Positions 1-7,364 of a stretch of 32,262 nt of DNA are shown here, in pieces. Under the pieces are notes generated by a model. The model saw only the letters and a list, made by a program, of their open reading frames with translations. It did no database searches and had not been told where the DNA came from. Each line of letters opens with the position of its first letter. The stretch's first letter is position 1. The stretch is from contig CAYFQG010000015.1 of NCBI GenBank assembly GCA_964345295.1, forward strand, positions 1 through 32,262, read 5' to 3'. The stretch comes from JASBZA01 sp964345295 (GTDB lineage: Bacteria > Bacillota > Clostridia > Saccharofermentanales > Fastidiosipilaceae). A program made the translations under genes and the position numbers.

Positions 1-419
1 GCCGGGATGCGGTTTTATAAGGGCGGAGAAGTCGTAGAAAGCTCGAACCTTACCATCTATCAAGCTTCCGCCTTGCCCCCTTCTTATGCCAACGGCCTGA
101 TGCTAAGCACCAGAATTATGGCCTATGCCATGCTGGGTGTGGTTTTCGGTTTGACGACCCAAAACGATGAAATGATTGCTTCGGCAATCCAGCAAGGCCG
201 GATGAAACCCGAGATGGCCTACGGTATCCTGGCCTCGGTCCACCTGCTTCCTACCATATTCGATGGTCGGAGTTTTTGGCCATGGCCATGGAGGCCAGAG
301 GTTTCTCCAATGAACGTACATCTTATCTGAAGATGAAAGTACGTCCTACAGACATTCTCTTCGCGGCAGGCCTACCTTTAAGTGTTGCACTTTTTGCCAT
401 TGCGGCACGCTTCTTCTAG
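1..419 (+). pseudogene. ECF transporter transmembrane (T) subunit, 5' partial, frameshifted
   Basis: This is the C-terminal part of an EcfT/CbiQ-type membrane subunit, which couples the ATPases of an energy-coupling-factor vitamin importer to its substrate-binding S component. The reading frame is open from the window edge (the ATG at 7 is internal) and shows the family pattern of a hydrophobic helix, then LTTQNDEMIASAIQQG, then MAYGILASVHLLPTI. Near 258-262 the homology moves to another frame: from about 261 the frame that reads RWSEFLAMAMEARGF carries the diagnostic A-R-G coupling motif and runs to a TAG at 417-419. A single missing base would explain this. It may be a real pseudogene, a sequence error or, less likely, programmed frameshifting. 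The S component follows immediately, so the pair probably worked together. Confidence 0.72.
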
Positions 420-447
420 CTTTTTTCAGACAAAATTATCCTCAGGA

Positions 448-464
448 ATAAGGCTTTGCCTTAT
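448..464. repeat. Perfect inverted repeat overlapping the folT promoter
   Basis: ATAAGGC-TTT-GCCTTAT is a perfect 7-bp-arm inverted repeat. It ends on the T of the extended -10 TG (464-465). No T-run follows, so it is not a typical terminator. Its place suggests an operator; the regulator is unknown. Confidence 0.5.
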
Positions 465-472
465 GCTATACT
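464..472 (+). promoter_or_regulatory. Extended -10 promoter for the folate S-component gene
   Basis: TG-C-TATACT is a good extended -10 element (TG at 464-465, TATACT at 467-472). No convincing -35 lies 17 bases upstream, as is common for extended -10 promoters. Transcription would start near 479, giving a leader of about 30 nt before the TTG start at 510. Confidence 0.5.
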
Positions 473-509
473 AGCCCCGCACGATTATGTAGGAAAAGAG
501 GATAATTGT

Positions 510-1058
510 TTGGATCAGACCGTACAAAAGCACAAGGCTTCGTATATTCAAAAGCTCGCCTTGGCCGGCCTTCTAATCGCCCTGAATCTTGTTTTATCGA
601 GATTTTTGGCCGTTTATGTGGGTTCTTCCAGGATCAGTTTAGCCCTGGTGCCCATCCACTTCGGAGGCTATCTTTTAGGACCTATCTGGGGTCTGGCTTT
701 GGCCGGTGTCAGTGACCTTTTGGGTATCTTCATTAATACCGGCGGACTTATGCCGCATGTGGGCATCACCTTGACCTTTGCCTTGAGAGGTCTTTTGGCC
801 GGTTTGCTTTCCACCTACCCGACTTGGAAACTCAATATGAGTCGGATTTCTCTTACGATCGCGCTCGACACGCTGATTTGTTCTTTGGGACTTATGAGCT
901 TGTGGATGAGTCAATTAAAGCACCTTCCTTATTACGTGGTTCTTTTGTCCAGACTGCCCGTGGCGCTGATTCAGGCGGTCGTTCTGGTTTTGGCCGAGGG
1001 ACTATTGATGAGGGGTTTGGATAAGGTCATCAAGTGGCCCGACAACATGAGAGATTAG
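510..1058 (+). CDS. folT: Folate-type ECF transporter S component
   Basis: This is a polytopic membrane protein of about 182 residues resembling the substrate-binding S component FolT, which captures folates for import by a shared EcfA/A'/T module. Family features are an N-terminal helix ending LNLVLSRFL, then SRISLALVPIHFGGYLLGPIWG, then GVSDLLG and a G-rich stretch leading to LTFALRGLLAG, with about six membrane helices. An in-frame TTG at 456 would give 200 residues, but it lies upstream of the -10 box. The TTG at 510 has a GAGG site at 498-501 with 8-nt spacing and is preferred. The gene follows a frameshifted EcfT remnant, so this S component may depend on another T subunit. Folate is inferred from family resemblance; another vitamin is possible. 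Confidence 0.72.
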   Translation: MDQTVQKHKASYIQKLALAGLLIALNLVLSRFLAVYVGSSRISLALVPIHFGGYLLGPIWGLALAGVSDLLGIFINTGGLMPHVGITLTFALRGLLAGLLSTYPTWKLNMSRISLTIALDTLICSLGLMSLWMSQLKHLPYYVVLLSRLPVALIQAVVLVLAEGLLMRGLDKVIKWPDNMRD

Positions 1059-1105
1059 ACACCGAGCATTTTGCTCACATATAAAAGATTGGAAAAGGTA
1101 CGCAT

Positions 1106-3514
1106 ATGTCAGATTATAATTTCAAGGCAATTGAGAAAAAATGGCAACAATTTTGGGAAGAGGATAAGACCTTCCGGGCGGAGGATTATTCGGATAAGCC
1201 CAAGTATTACTGTCTGGTCGAGTTCCCTTACCCCTCCGGCCAGGGCCTTCACGTAGGCCACCCCAGGTCCTATACTGCGCTGGACTTGGTCGCCAGGAAG
1301 AAACGCCTCGAAGGCTACAATGTTCTCTATCCCATGGGCTGGGATGCTTTCGGTTTGCCGACCGAAAACTATGCCATCCAGCATAATATTCATCCGGCCA
1401 AAGTCACCCATGACAACGTAGCCCACTTTAAGAAACAGCTTCAGTCTTTAGGTTATTCTTTTGACTGGGACCGTGAGATTAATACCACTGATCCTAATTA
1501 TTATAAGTGGACCCAGTGGATTTTCCTCCAGCTCTTTAAACACGGTTTAGCCTACAAACAAAAGATGACCGTCAATTGGTGCCCGTCTTGTAAGGTCGGT
1601 CTGGCCAACGAGGAAGTGGTGGACGGTGCCTGTGAGCGTTGCGGTACTCCGGTAGAGCACCGGCAAAAAGAACAGTGGATGCTGAAAATTACCGCCTACG
1701 CCGACCGTCTTATCGATGATTTAGATGATTTGGACTTTATTGACCGGGTTAAGACCCAGCAGAAAAACTGGATTGGCCGGTCGCACGGTGCCGTGGTGGA
1801 TTTTAAGACGACAACTGATCAGACCATTCAGATTTACACCACAAGGCCCGATACGCTTTTCGGCGCAACCTATATGGTCCTGTCTCCCGAACATGCCTAC
1901 CTTAATGACTGGAAAGCGATTCTTAAAAATGTCAAAGAAGTCGAAGACTACCAGGCTTTTGCCAAGCAGAAATCGGACTTCGAGAGAACCGAACTCAATA
2001 AGGAGAAAACCGGTGTTCGCTTGGACGGCGTCGAAGCCATCAACCCCGCTACGGGCAAGACTATCCCGATTTTTATTTCGGACTATGTCCTGGCCACTTA
2101 CGGTACCGGGGCTATTATGGCGGTTCCCGGCCATGACGACAGAGACTATGCCTTTGCCAAAAAATTCGACCTCCCTATTGTGGAAGTTGTGGCGGGCGGT
2201 GACCTGAGCCAGGGCGCCTTCACAGATATCTCGGAAGGGACCATGATTAATTCCGACTTCCTGAACGGCCTTTCCGTTTCCGATGCTATCGAGACCATGC
2301 TGAAGTGGTTGGAAGATAAGGGCATAGGCAAAAAGCAAACCAATTTTAAGTTGAGAGACTGGGTTTTCTCCCGCCAGCGCTATTGGGGAGAGCCCATCCC
2401 CGTGGTTCACTGTGACAAGTGCGGTTATGTCCCCTTACCGGAAGACCAGCTGCCTTTGGTTCTGCCCGAGGTAGAATCCTTTACACCGTCCGACGACGGT
2501 CAGTCGCCTTTGGCCAAAGCCACCGACTGGGTGCATACGACCTGTCCTAAGTGCGGCGGTCCCGCCATGCGTGAGACCGACACCATGCCGCAGTGGGCCG
2601 GATCTTCCTGGTACTTCATGCGCTTTATCGATCCTCATAATGACGAAGCTTTGGCCGACTTCGATAAGCTTCAATACTGGCTTCCCGTAGACTGGTATAA
2701 CGGCGGTATGGAGCACACAACCCTCCACTTACTCTATTCCAGATTCTGGTATAAGTTCCTCTATGATTTGGGTGTGGCACCGACCAAAGAACCCTATCAG
2801 AGACGTACTTCACACGGGATGATTTTGGGCGAGAACGGCGAGAAGATGAGTAAGTCCAGAGGTAACGTGGTCAATCCCGACGATATTATCGACATTTATG
2901 GAGCAGATACATTAAGACTCTACGAGGTCTTCATCGGAGACTTCGAGAAGGTCGCTACCTGGAATACCCAGTCTATCAAGGGCTCTAAGCGTTTCTTGGA
3001 TAGGCTCTGGGTCCTGCAGGATATGGTAAAACCGGGAGATGCCTACTCGGCCAAGCATGAAACACTCATGCATCAAACGATTAAGAAGGTGGGGTCGGAT
3101 ATCGATGAGCTCAAAGGCAACACCGCCATTGCTCAGCTGATGACCTTGCTGAACCAATTCTACGATGCGGGCGAATTAAATGAAGCGGAGTATAAGACTT
3201 TCCTCATCCTGGTCAATCCCTTCTGTCCCCATATTACAGAAGAGCTTTGGGAGAGAGCAGGCTATGAAGGCCATATTTCGGATCAAAACTGGCCCCTTTA
3301 TGATGAAGCTAAGACCGTTGAAGATACAGTGGAGATTGCGGTCCAGGTGAACGGCAAGGTCAGAGGCCGGGTCGTGATTACAATCGACATGGAAAAAGAT
3401 CAGGTCCTGGCTTTGGCCAAAGAAGACGAAAGTGTTAAACGAAACATAGAAGGTAAGTCCATTGTAAAGGAGATTTACATCCCCGGCAGGCTGGTTAACA
3501 TCGTGGTCAAGTAG
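1106..3514 (+). CDS. leuS: Leucyl-tRNA synthetase
   Basis: This class I synthetase charges tRNA(Leu) in the cytoplasm. It has 802 residues, the usual Gram-positive size. HVGH at residues 49-52 is the HIGH signature and KMSKS lies at 580-584. Between them are two zinc-ribbon cysteine sets (CPSC with CERC near 160-180, CDKC with CPKC beyond residue 430) and the CP1 editing domain, whose threonine-rich TTRPDTLFGATY motif hydrolyses mischarged tRNA. The C-terminal part carries the anticodon-binding domain and the VQVNGKVRG stretch. The ATG at 1106 is preceded by a GGAAAAGG site. Only 47 bases separate it from folT, with a small GAGCA-TTT-TGCTC hairpin at 1064-1076 and no room for a T-box leader. 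No strong terminator follows. Confidence 0.98.
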   Translation: MSDYNFKAIEKKWQQFWEEDKTFRAEDYSDKPKYYCLVEFPYPSGQGLHVGHPRSYTALDLVARKKRLEGYNVLYPMGWDAFGLPTENYAIQHNIHPAKVTHDNVAHFKKQLQSLGYSFDWDREINTTDPNYYKWTQWIFLQLFKHGLAYKQKMTVNWCPSCKVGLANEEVVDGACERCGTPVEHRQKEQWMLKITAYADRLIDDLDDLDFIDRVKTQQKNWIGRSHGAVVDFKTTTDQTIQIYTTRPDTLFGATYMVLSPEHAYLNDWKAILKNVKEVEDYQAFAKQKSDFERTELNKEKTGVRLDGVEAINPATGKTIPIFISDYVLATYGTGAIMAVPGHDDRDYAFAKKFDLPIVEVVAGGDLSQGAFTDISEGTMINSDFLNGLSVSDAIETMLKWLEDKGIGKKQTNFKLRDWVFSRQRYWGEPIPVVHCDKCGYVPLPEDQLPLVLPEVESFTPSDDGQSPLAKATDWVHTTCPKCGGPAMRETDTMPQWAGSSWYFMRFIDPHNDEALADFDKLQYWLPVDWYNGGMEHTTLHLLYSRFWYKFLYDLGVAPTKEPYQRRTSHGMILGENGEKMSKSRGNVVNPDDIIDIYGADTLRLYEVFIGDFEKVATWNTQSIKGSKRFLDRLWVLQDMVKPGDAYSAKHETLMHQTIKKVGSDIDELKGNTAIAQLMTLLNQFYDAGELNEAEYKTFLILVNPFCPHITEELWERAGYEGHISDQNWPLYDEAKTVEDTVEIAVQVNGKVRGRVVITIDMEKDQVLALAKEDESVKRNIEGKSIVKEIYIPGRLVNIVVK

Positions 3515-3580
3515 CTTTTACCTAGTAAAAAGAGCAATCTCTCTTATCTAAGCGTAAAGTAGAGACAAGTATATTACGTG

Positions 3581-3638
3581 TTTTCCTAGCTATTTGCATG
3601 AAATTATTCAGTTCGATTGGTGTAGTTTGCTAGGAAAA
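3581..3638. repeat. 10-bp inverted repeat spanning the -35 region of the small-protein promoter
   Basis: TTTTCCTAGC (3581-3590) and GCTAGGAAAA (3629-3638) are perfect reverse complements separated by 38 bases. The right arm overlaps the -35 box at 3627-3632. It could be a looping operator or a structured transcript from upstream. The rest of the 207-base gap after leuS shows only a weak AGAG/CTCT hairpin near 3531-3542. Confidence 0.5.
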
Positions 3639-3655
3639 AAGAAATTCTTTATAAT
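3627..3655 (+). promoter_or_regulatory. Sigma-A-type promoter for the lysine-tailed small protein
   Basis: TTGCTA (3627-3632), a 17-base spacer and a consensus TATAAT (3650-3655) form a strong housekeeping promoter. The leader would be about 60 nt and ends in a GAGGAG ribosome binding site (3709-3714), 7 nt before the ATG at 3722. Confidence 0.75.
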
Positions 3656-3721
3656 TAGGCGTATTGAGTAACATGTAAGTGTTGGATAAGTCTATTCTTA
3701 TGTGAGACGAGGAGAGCAAGT

Positions 3722-4093
3722 ATGAGAAAAAAGATTGGAAGAAAAATCTACGACACAGATAAGAGTGACTATATCGGCCGTAACAGTGAAGGCCTATATG
3801 GTGACCCGACGGGGTTCGAAGAATTCATGTATAAGAAGGGTCTAGCAGACTTTTTCCTTCTCGTATCGGGCGGTCCCGAATCCCAGTATCCTACCGAAGA
3901 CATCCTGCCCTTATCCGTTGAAGATGCGGAAGAGTGGATTGGCCGAGTCTTAGGTGCGGAAGCAGTGGCTGAATTCGTAACCGATAAGGACAGAAATCCT
4001 GCTCCGGCTAAGAAGACTCCCGCTAAGAAATCGACTACAAGCAAGAAGACTTCTACCAAGAAGACCAAGGAAAGCAAGACACAAAAGAAGTAA
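3722..4093 (+). CDS. Small protein with a lysine-rich, histone H1-like C-terminal tail
   Basis: This soluble protein of 123 residues has two parts. Residues 1-90 have the pattern IYDT-(x)n-IG-(x)n-LY-(x)n-FLL-(x)n-GGP-(x)n-Y-(x)n-ILPLSVEDAEEW, which resembles a small uncharacterised domain I recall from Firmicute chromosomes, phages and integrative elements, usually lacking such a tail. Residues 93-123 are almost only K, T, S, A and P in repeats such as TPAKKS and TSKKTSTKK, like the DNA-binding tails of bacterial H1-like proteins. The gene is alone, with its own strong promoter and a strong terminator. The tail suggests binding to DNA, RNA or another polyanion; this is inference and the function of the folded part is unknown. 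Base composition does not stand out by eye from its neighbours. Confidence 0.8.
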   Translation: MRKKIGRKIYDTDKSDYIGRNSEGLYGDPTGFEEFMYKKGLADFFLLVSGGPESQYPTEDILPLSVEDAEEWIGRVLGAEAVAEFVTDKDRNPAPAKKTPAKKSTTSKKTSTKKTKESKTQKK

Positions 4094-4122
4094 ATACTTC
4101 AGTTAAAATTAGCAAATTGTTT

Positions 4123-4153
4123 AAACCTCCTGACGCAAATCGGGAGGTTTTTT
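4123..4153 (+). terminator. Rho-independent terminator
   Basis: The stem AACCTCCTGA / TCGGGAGGTT (10 pairs with one T-G wobble) closes a 6-base loop, CGCAAA, and is followed by a T-run. It ends the small-protein transcript 30 bases after its stop codon. Confidence 0.9.
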
Positions 4154-4221
4154 CTATAGTTTTAACTTTCATGTGCTAGGCTAATAAAGTGAAAAATCTG
4201 ATATTAGAAGGACAAAACCTT

Positions 4222-5064
4222 ATGGATGAAGCAATGAAAACGCTCTATATTTCGGACTTGGACGGAACCCTCTTGAATCCCGAGGCCCTTCTAAGCCCAT
4301 CGGCAGCCGAACGTTTGAATGAGCTCTTGGCTAAGGGCCTGGTCTTTTCGGTAGCTACAGCGAGAACGGCTGCGACGGCGGCCGACTTGGTCAAGCCTTT
4401 AAACCTGAGCCTCCCCATTATCTTGATGAACGGTGTGGCTGTTTACGATACCAAGACGAAGACCTATGTAAAAGAACACCCCATGACCAGAGAGACGGTC
4501 CAAGAGGTGTTTAAGATTTTAGAAAAGTTTAATACGCCGGGTTTTGTTTATTCCATCGTTGACCATAAGCTCATGTGCTATGAACCGCCTAAGTTAAACG
4601 CTCGCATGGCCGCCTTTATGAAAGAACGTAAAAGGGACTACGGCAAAGTTTTTACGCCCATCAGCTCTTATGATGCGACCAAAGATAAGGATGTCATCTA
4701 TTTTACCGTGATTGACGAGGAAAAGGCTTTGGCCAAAACCTACGAGGCTGTCCGTAAGCTCCCGGGCGTTAACGCACTTTTCTACGAAGATATCTACAAT
4801 GACGGCTATTTTCTGGAAATCTATGCCAAAGGCGTATCCAAGGGGCAGGCGGCTCTCTGGCTCAAGCAAGAAGCCCATGCCGATCGTCTGGCGGTCTTCG
4901 GAGATAACTTAAATGACCTTTCCATGATGGAGCTGGCCGACTTTTCCTATGCTACAGCCAATGCCAAAACAAAGGTTAAAGAGATGGCGGACCTGGTCAT
5001 CGGTCCCAACAGTGAAGATTCGGTTGTAGGTGTCTTGGAAGAGGCCATGGCTTTTGGTTCTTGA
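4222..5064 (+). CDS. Cof-type HAD-IIB family hydrolase (sugar or nucleotide phosphatase)
   Basis: This cytoplasmic haloacid-dehalogenase phosphatase of the Cof/YidA group has about 280 residues. Motif I is DLDGT (nucleophile Asp12, acid/base Asp14), followed by the characteristic TARTAA and LMNGVAVYD, a C2-type cap in the middle, a KGVSKGQA lysine motif and the metal-binding GDNLNDLSMM near the end. Members dephosphorylate small phosphorylated metabolites with broad specificity; the substrate cannot be read here. A GTG at 4189 would add 11 residues, but the ATG at 4222 has an AGAAGGA site (4206-4212) at 9-nt spacing and is preferred. The next gene uses the same ATTAGAAGGA sequence at the same spacing. 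Promoter signals upstream are weak. Confidence 0.9.
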   Translation: MDEAMKTLYISDLDGTLLNPEALLSPSAAERLNELLAKGLVFSVATARTAATAADLVKPLNLSLPIILMNGVAVYDTKTKTYVKEHPMTRETVQEVFKILEKFNTPGFVYSIVDHKLMCYEPPKLNARMAAFMKERKRDYGKVFTPISSYDATKDKDVIYFTVIDEEKALAKTYEAVRKLPGVNALFYEDIYNDGYFLEIYAKGVSKGQAALWLKQEAHADRLAVFGDNLNDLSMMELADFSYATANAKTKVKEMADLVIGPNSEDSVVGVLEEAMAFGS

Positions 5065-5130
5065 GAGAGAATGTTGTATTATTAATAAAAGATTTTAGGC
5101 CATGTTTTGGCATTAGAAGGATTCGATATT

Positions 5131-6060
5131 ATGGCAATTATTGACTTAAAGGATGCACTTACCCGAGGCCAAAGGACCAAGGGTTCGGTTTGTATTACCC
5201 AGACGCCCCAGGTGAGGAGCGGCAAGAAAAACGACTTTATGGTCGGCCGCTTTGTGAATCAGGACCAGGACGTGGAGTTTAAGATTTGGGACGAATATAT
5301 TTATGGTCAGGTCCTGGAATACGGTACAGGCGTCTACCAGGCCGATGTGGAAGGATCCGAATTTAACGGCCAGAAATACCTGACTGTTCACCGAATTGAA
5401 CCCGAATTAGATCCTGCTATTAAGAAAGAAGATTTCCTGGAAAAGGTGCCTTCCGACAATATTATGCTGATGTGGAAGGAAATTCGTAAGCAGTTGACCG
5501 CTCTGGGCGTCAAGCAGGAGTGCTGGAACCTAATCGATGCCATTATTAACGCTCCGGAACTAGAGGGACGCTTTATGACCGAGGGTGCGGCCGTGTCCCA
5601 CCACGACAGTCTCATCGGCGGCCTGGTCCACCATACGCTGAAGATGCTCCGTATCCTCATTGCTTTGGTCAAAAACAACGTTTATTTAAAAGACCACGTA
5701 GATCTTTTGACCATGGGTGTCTTTCTGCACGATATCGGTAAAGTTTTCGAATATAATGAGCTTGAAATGGGCCCTTACTGGTACGCCAACCACCGCGTCC
5801 GGGGCATTGAATATGTGTCGAAGTTTAAGGATGACATCATTGCGGCTTATAACGAGGCCTTTTATCGTCAACTCCAGTCCATCATCATCGGTCACCACGG
5901 AGAGTTCGGCGACAGGCCTACGACCGTGGCTGCAGGAATCGTCCATTACATCGACACCGTTGAGAGCCAGGTTACCGAACTCATCGATTTGGAGAAAAAG
6001 TCTTCGGACAAGAAGATTTATATTCGCGATTGGGGTTATTTGGCAGGCCTGGATTACTGA
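5131..6060 (+). CDS. yhaM: 3'-5' exoribonuclease YhaM
   Basis: This has an N-terminal OB-fold (about residues 10-90, nucleic-acid binding) and a C-terminal metal-dependent HD domain, the layout of Firmicute YhaM, which trims RNA and single-stranded DNA from the 3' end. HD-domain residues are visible in order: SHHDSLIGGLVHHT, LHDIGK (His200-Asp201), the GHHGEFG motif, and a C-terminal HYIDTVES aspartate. About 309 residues matches the family. A TTG at 5107 would add 8 residues, but the ATG at 5131 sits 9 nt after AGAAGGA (5115-5121). It is followed 11 bases later by a YugP-type zinc peptidase with a GAGGAGG-like site, so both probably share a transcript. Confidence 0.93.
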   Translation: MAIIDLKDALTRGQRTKGSVCITQTPQVRSGKKNDFMVGRFVNQDQDVEFKIWDEYIYGQVLEYGTGVYQADVEGSEFNGQKYLTVHRIEPELDPAIKKEDFLEKVPSDNIMLMWKEIRKQLTALGVKQECWNLIDAIINAPELEGRFMTEGAAVSHHDSLIGGLVHHTLKMLRILIALVKNNVYLKDHVDLLTMGVFLHDIGKVFEYNELEMGPYWYANHRVRGIEYVSKFKDDIIAAYNEAFYRQLQSIIIGHHGEFGDRPTTVAAGIVHYIDTVESQVTELIDLEKKSSDKKIYIRDWGYLAGLDY

Positions 6061-6071
6061 GGAGGTAGCGT

Positions 6072-6773
6072 ATGTCCCCTTGGATTCTACTTTATGATGC
6101 AACCTATATTTTCGTTATCCTGGGTTCCATCGTCGTCATTATGGCGTCCGCTTACATGAAGTCGGTCTATAGAACTTATAGCCGGATTCCCAGCCAGAGA
6201 GGCCTTACCGGCGATGATGTTGCCAACATGATCCTGCGCTACGGAGGCGTACACGATGTGAGGATTCAGTCGGTGGCGGGCCAATTGACCGACCACTATA
6301 ATCCCAGGGATAAGACTTTGAACCTGTCGCAGGCGTCCAGACAGCGTTCCAGCCTGGCTGATTTGGGCGTGGCGGCTCATGAATGCGGCCATGCACTCCA
6401 GCATAACCAGCAGTATTTCCCCTTGCAGATTCGTAACTTCCTGGTTCCTATTACCAATGTTGGTGCGAAATTAAGCTGGCCCATCATTCTGGTCGGCATG
6501 CTGATGGGCTTTGACCGTAATATCATGAACGTAGGTATTTTCCTTTTTGCCATCGTCTTTATCTTCCAGCTGGTGACCTTGCCCGTGGAATTTAATGCTT
6601 CAGCCCGGGCTATTAAAGCACTGGAAAGCTATAACGTTCTAAGTCCGCAAGAGCTAAATGGGACCCGTAAGGTCTTAAGAGCCGCTGCTCTGACTTATGT
6701 TGCGTCTGCAGCCGCTACCTTCCTCCAGCTGTTCCGTCTCATCCTTTTAACGAACCGGAACAATCGCGATTAA
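6072..6773 (+). CDS. Membrane zinc metallopeptidase, YugP family
   Basis: This 233-residue integral membrane protein of the neutral zinc metallopeptidase-2 family (YugP-like) carries HECGH at residues 103-107, with the preceding helix LGVAAHE; the two histidines bind zinc and the glutamate is catalytic. The family glutamate-containing segment LPVEFNASARA follows. Hydrophobic segments lie at the N terminus (TYIFVILGSIVVIMASAYM), in the middle (WPIILVGMLMGF and IFLFAIVFIFQLVTL) and at the C terminus (AALTYVASAAATFLQLF). The N-terminal part before the active site includes the family motif GLTGDDVANMIL. The physiological substrate is not known for the family. It lies 11 bases after yhaM and likely shares its transcript. 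Confidence 0.93.
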   Translation: MSPWILLYDATYIFVILGSIVVIMASAYMKSVYRTYSRIPSQRGLTGDDVANMILRYGGVHDVRIQSVAGQLTDHYNPRDKTLNLSQASRQRSSLADLGVAAHECGHALQHNQQYFPLQIRNFLVPITNVGAKLSWPIILVGMLMGFDRNIMNVGIFLFAIVFIFQLVTLPVEFNASARAIKALESYNVLSPQELNGTRKVLRAAALTYVASAAATFLQLFRLILLTNRNNRD

Positions 6774-6801
6774 CGCCGGCTTTCTGAGAAACGTCTTTGT
6801 G

Positions 6802-7344
6802 ATGAAGTCCAAGCGTTTGTTTTTAGCCATACCCTGTTCGGAGGAGACCGGTCTTGTGTTGAGGCAAAATGCGCTCAGCCTTAAGACACTTGGCCGGGGC
6901 CGCTTGATGCGAGAAGAAACCTATCATGTCACTATGGTCTTTATAGGGGAGACCGACCGTTTATCGGATGTAGAAGAGAGTCTTAAAGAATTGGTCATCC
7001 CTAAGTTCTCGCTGGCCTTTACCGGTCCGGGATATTTTAAGGGAGCCAAGGGCCTTATGGTTTATCAGGGGGGCAAGAAGTCAGAGATTTTGCAAGAAAC
7101 TTTTAACAGCCTAATTCGTAGCCTGGATAAAAGGGCTTTCTCGGACTTGCCGTCGGGTTATACACCGCATGTGACCTTGGCCAGGCGTTATATTCCGGAC
7201 GAAAAAGACCTTTGGCTAGAAAAAGCCCGTGCTAGTTTCATCCGTCCTAAACCGCAACCGGTGGACCGTATCTATCTTTATGAATCCAAGCTTAGCGCCC
7301 AAGGACCGACTTATATTCCTTTGGCCTATCAGACCTTAGCCTAA
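6802..7344 (+). CDS. thpR: RNA 2',3'-cyclic phosphodiesterase (LigT/ThpR family)
   Basis: This 180-residue 2H phosphoesterase has the two histidine motifs HVTM (His42) and HVTL (His123), which together cleave 2',3'-cyclic phosphate ends of RNA. The N terminus KRLFLAIPCSEE and the spacing between motifs fit the family. GTG (6799) and ATG (6802) are adjacent in frame and no good ribosome binding site lies upstream, so the start is uncertain by one codon and expression may be low or coupled to upstream genes. Its last codons form the left arm of a terminator shared with the convergent methyltransferase gene. Confidence 0.9.
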   Translation: MKSKRLFLAIPCSEETGLVLRQNALSLKTLGRGRLMREETYHVTMVFIGETDRLSDVEESLKELVIPKFSLAFTGPGYFKGAKGLMVYQGGKKSEILQETFNSLIRSLDKRAFSDLPSGYTPHVTLARRYIPDEKDLWLEKARASFIRPKPQPVDRIYLYESKLSAQGPTYIPLAYQTLA

Positions 7345-7364
7345 GTGTTTATCTTAGGCTTTTT
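7338..7364 (+). terminator. Terminator built from the last codons of two convergent genes
   Basis: AGCCTAAG (7338-7345), a 7-base loop and CTTAGGCT (7353-7360), followed by Ts, form a perfect 8-bp stem. The left arm contains the thpR stop codon (7342-7344), and the right arm the stop of the minus-strand methyltransferase (7354-7356). The T-run exists only on the plus strand, so it should stop plus-strand transcripts best. Confidence 0.85.

Noticed and set aside
456..509. Upstream TTG start for the folate S component (200 residues)
   Set aside because: It would begin inside the inverted repeat and before the -10 box, without a ribosome binding site; the TTG at 510 has one.
1059..1105. T-box or attenuator before leuS
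   Set aside because: Only 47 bases are available; a 5-bp hairpin at 1064-1076 has no T-run or specifier structure.
1721..2410. Long antisense open frame inside leuS
   Set aside because: The plus-strand leuS frame is certain and the antisense product has no recognisable domain; it is a shadow of codon bias.
3515..3560. Terminator after leuS
   Set aside because: The AGAG-CAAT-CTCT hairpin at 3531-3542 is too short and is not followed by a T-run.
4189..4221. GTG start of the HAD gene
   Set aside because: The ATG at 4222 has a well-spaced AGAAGGA, the same arrangement as at the next gene.
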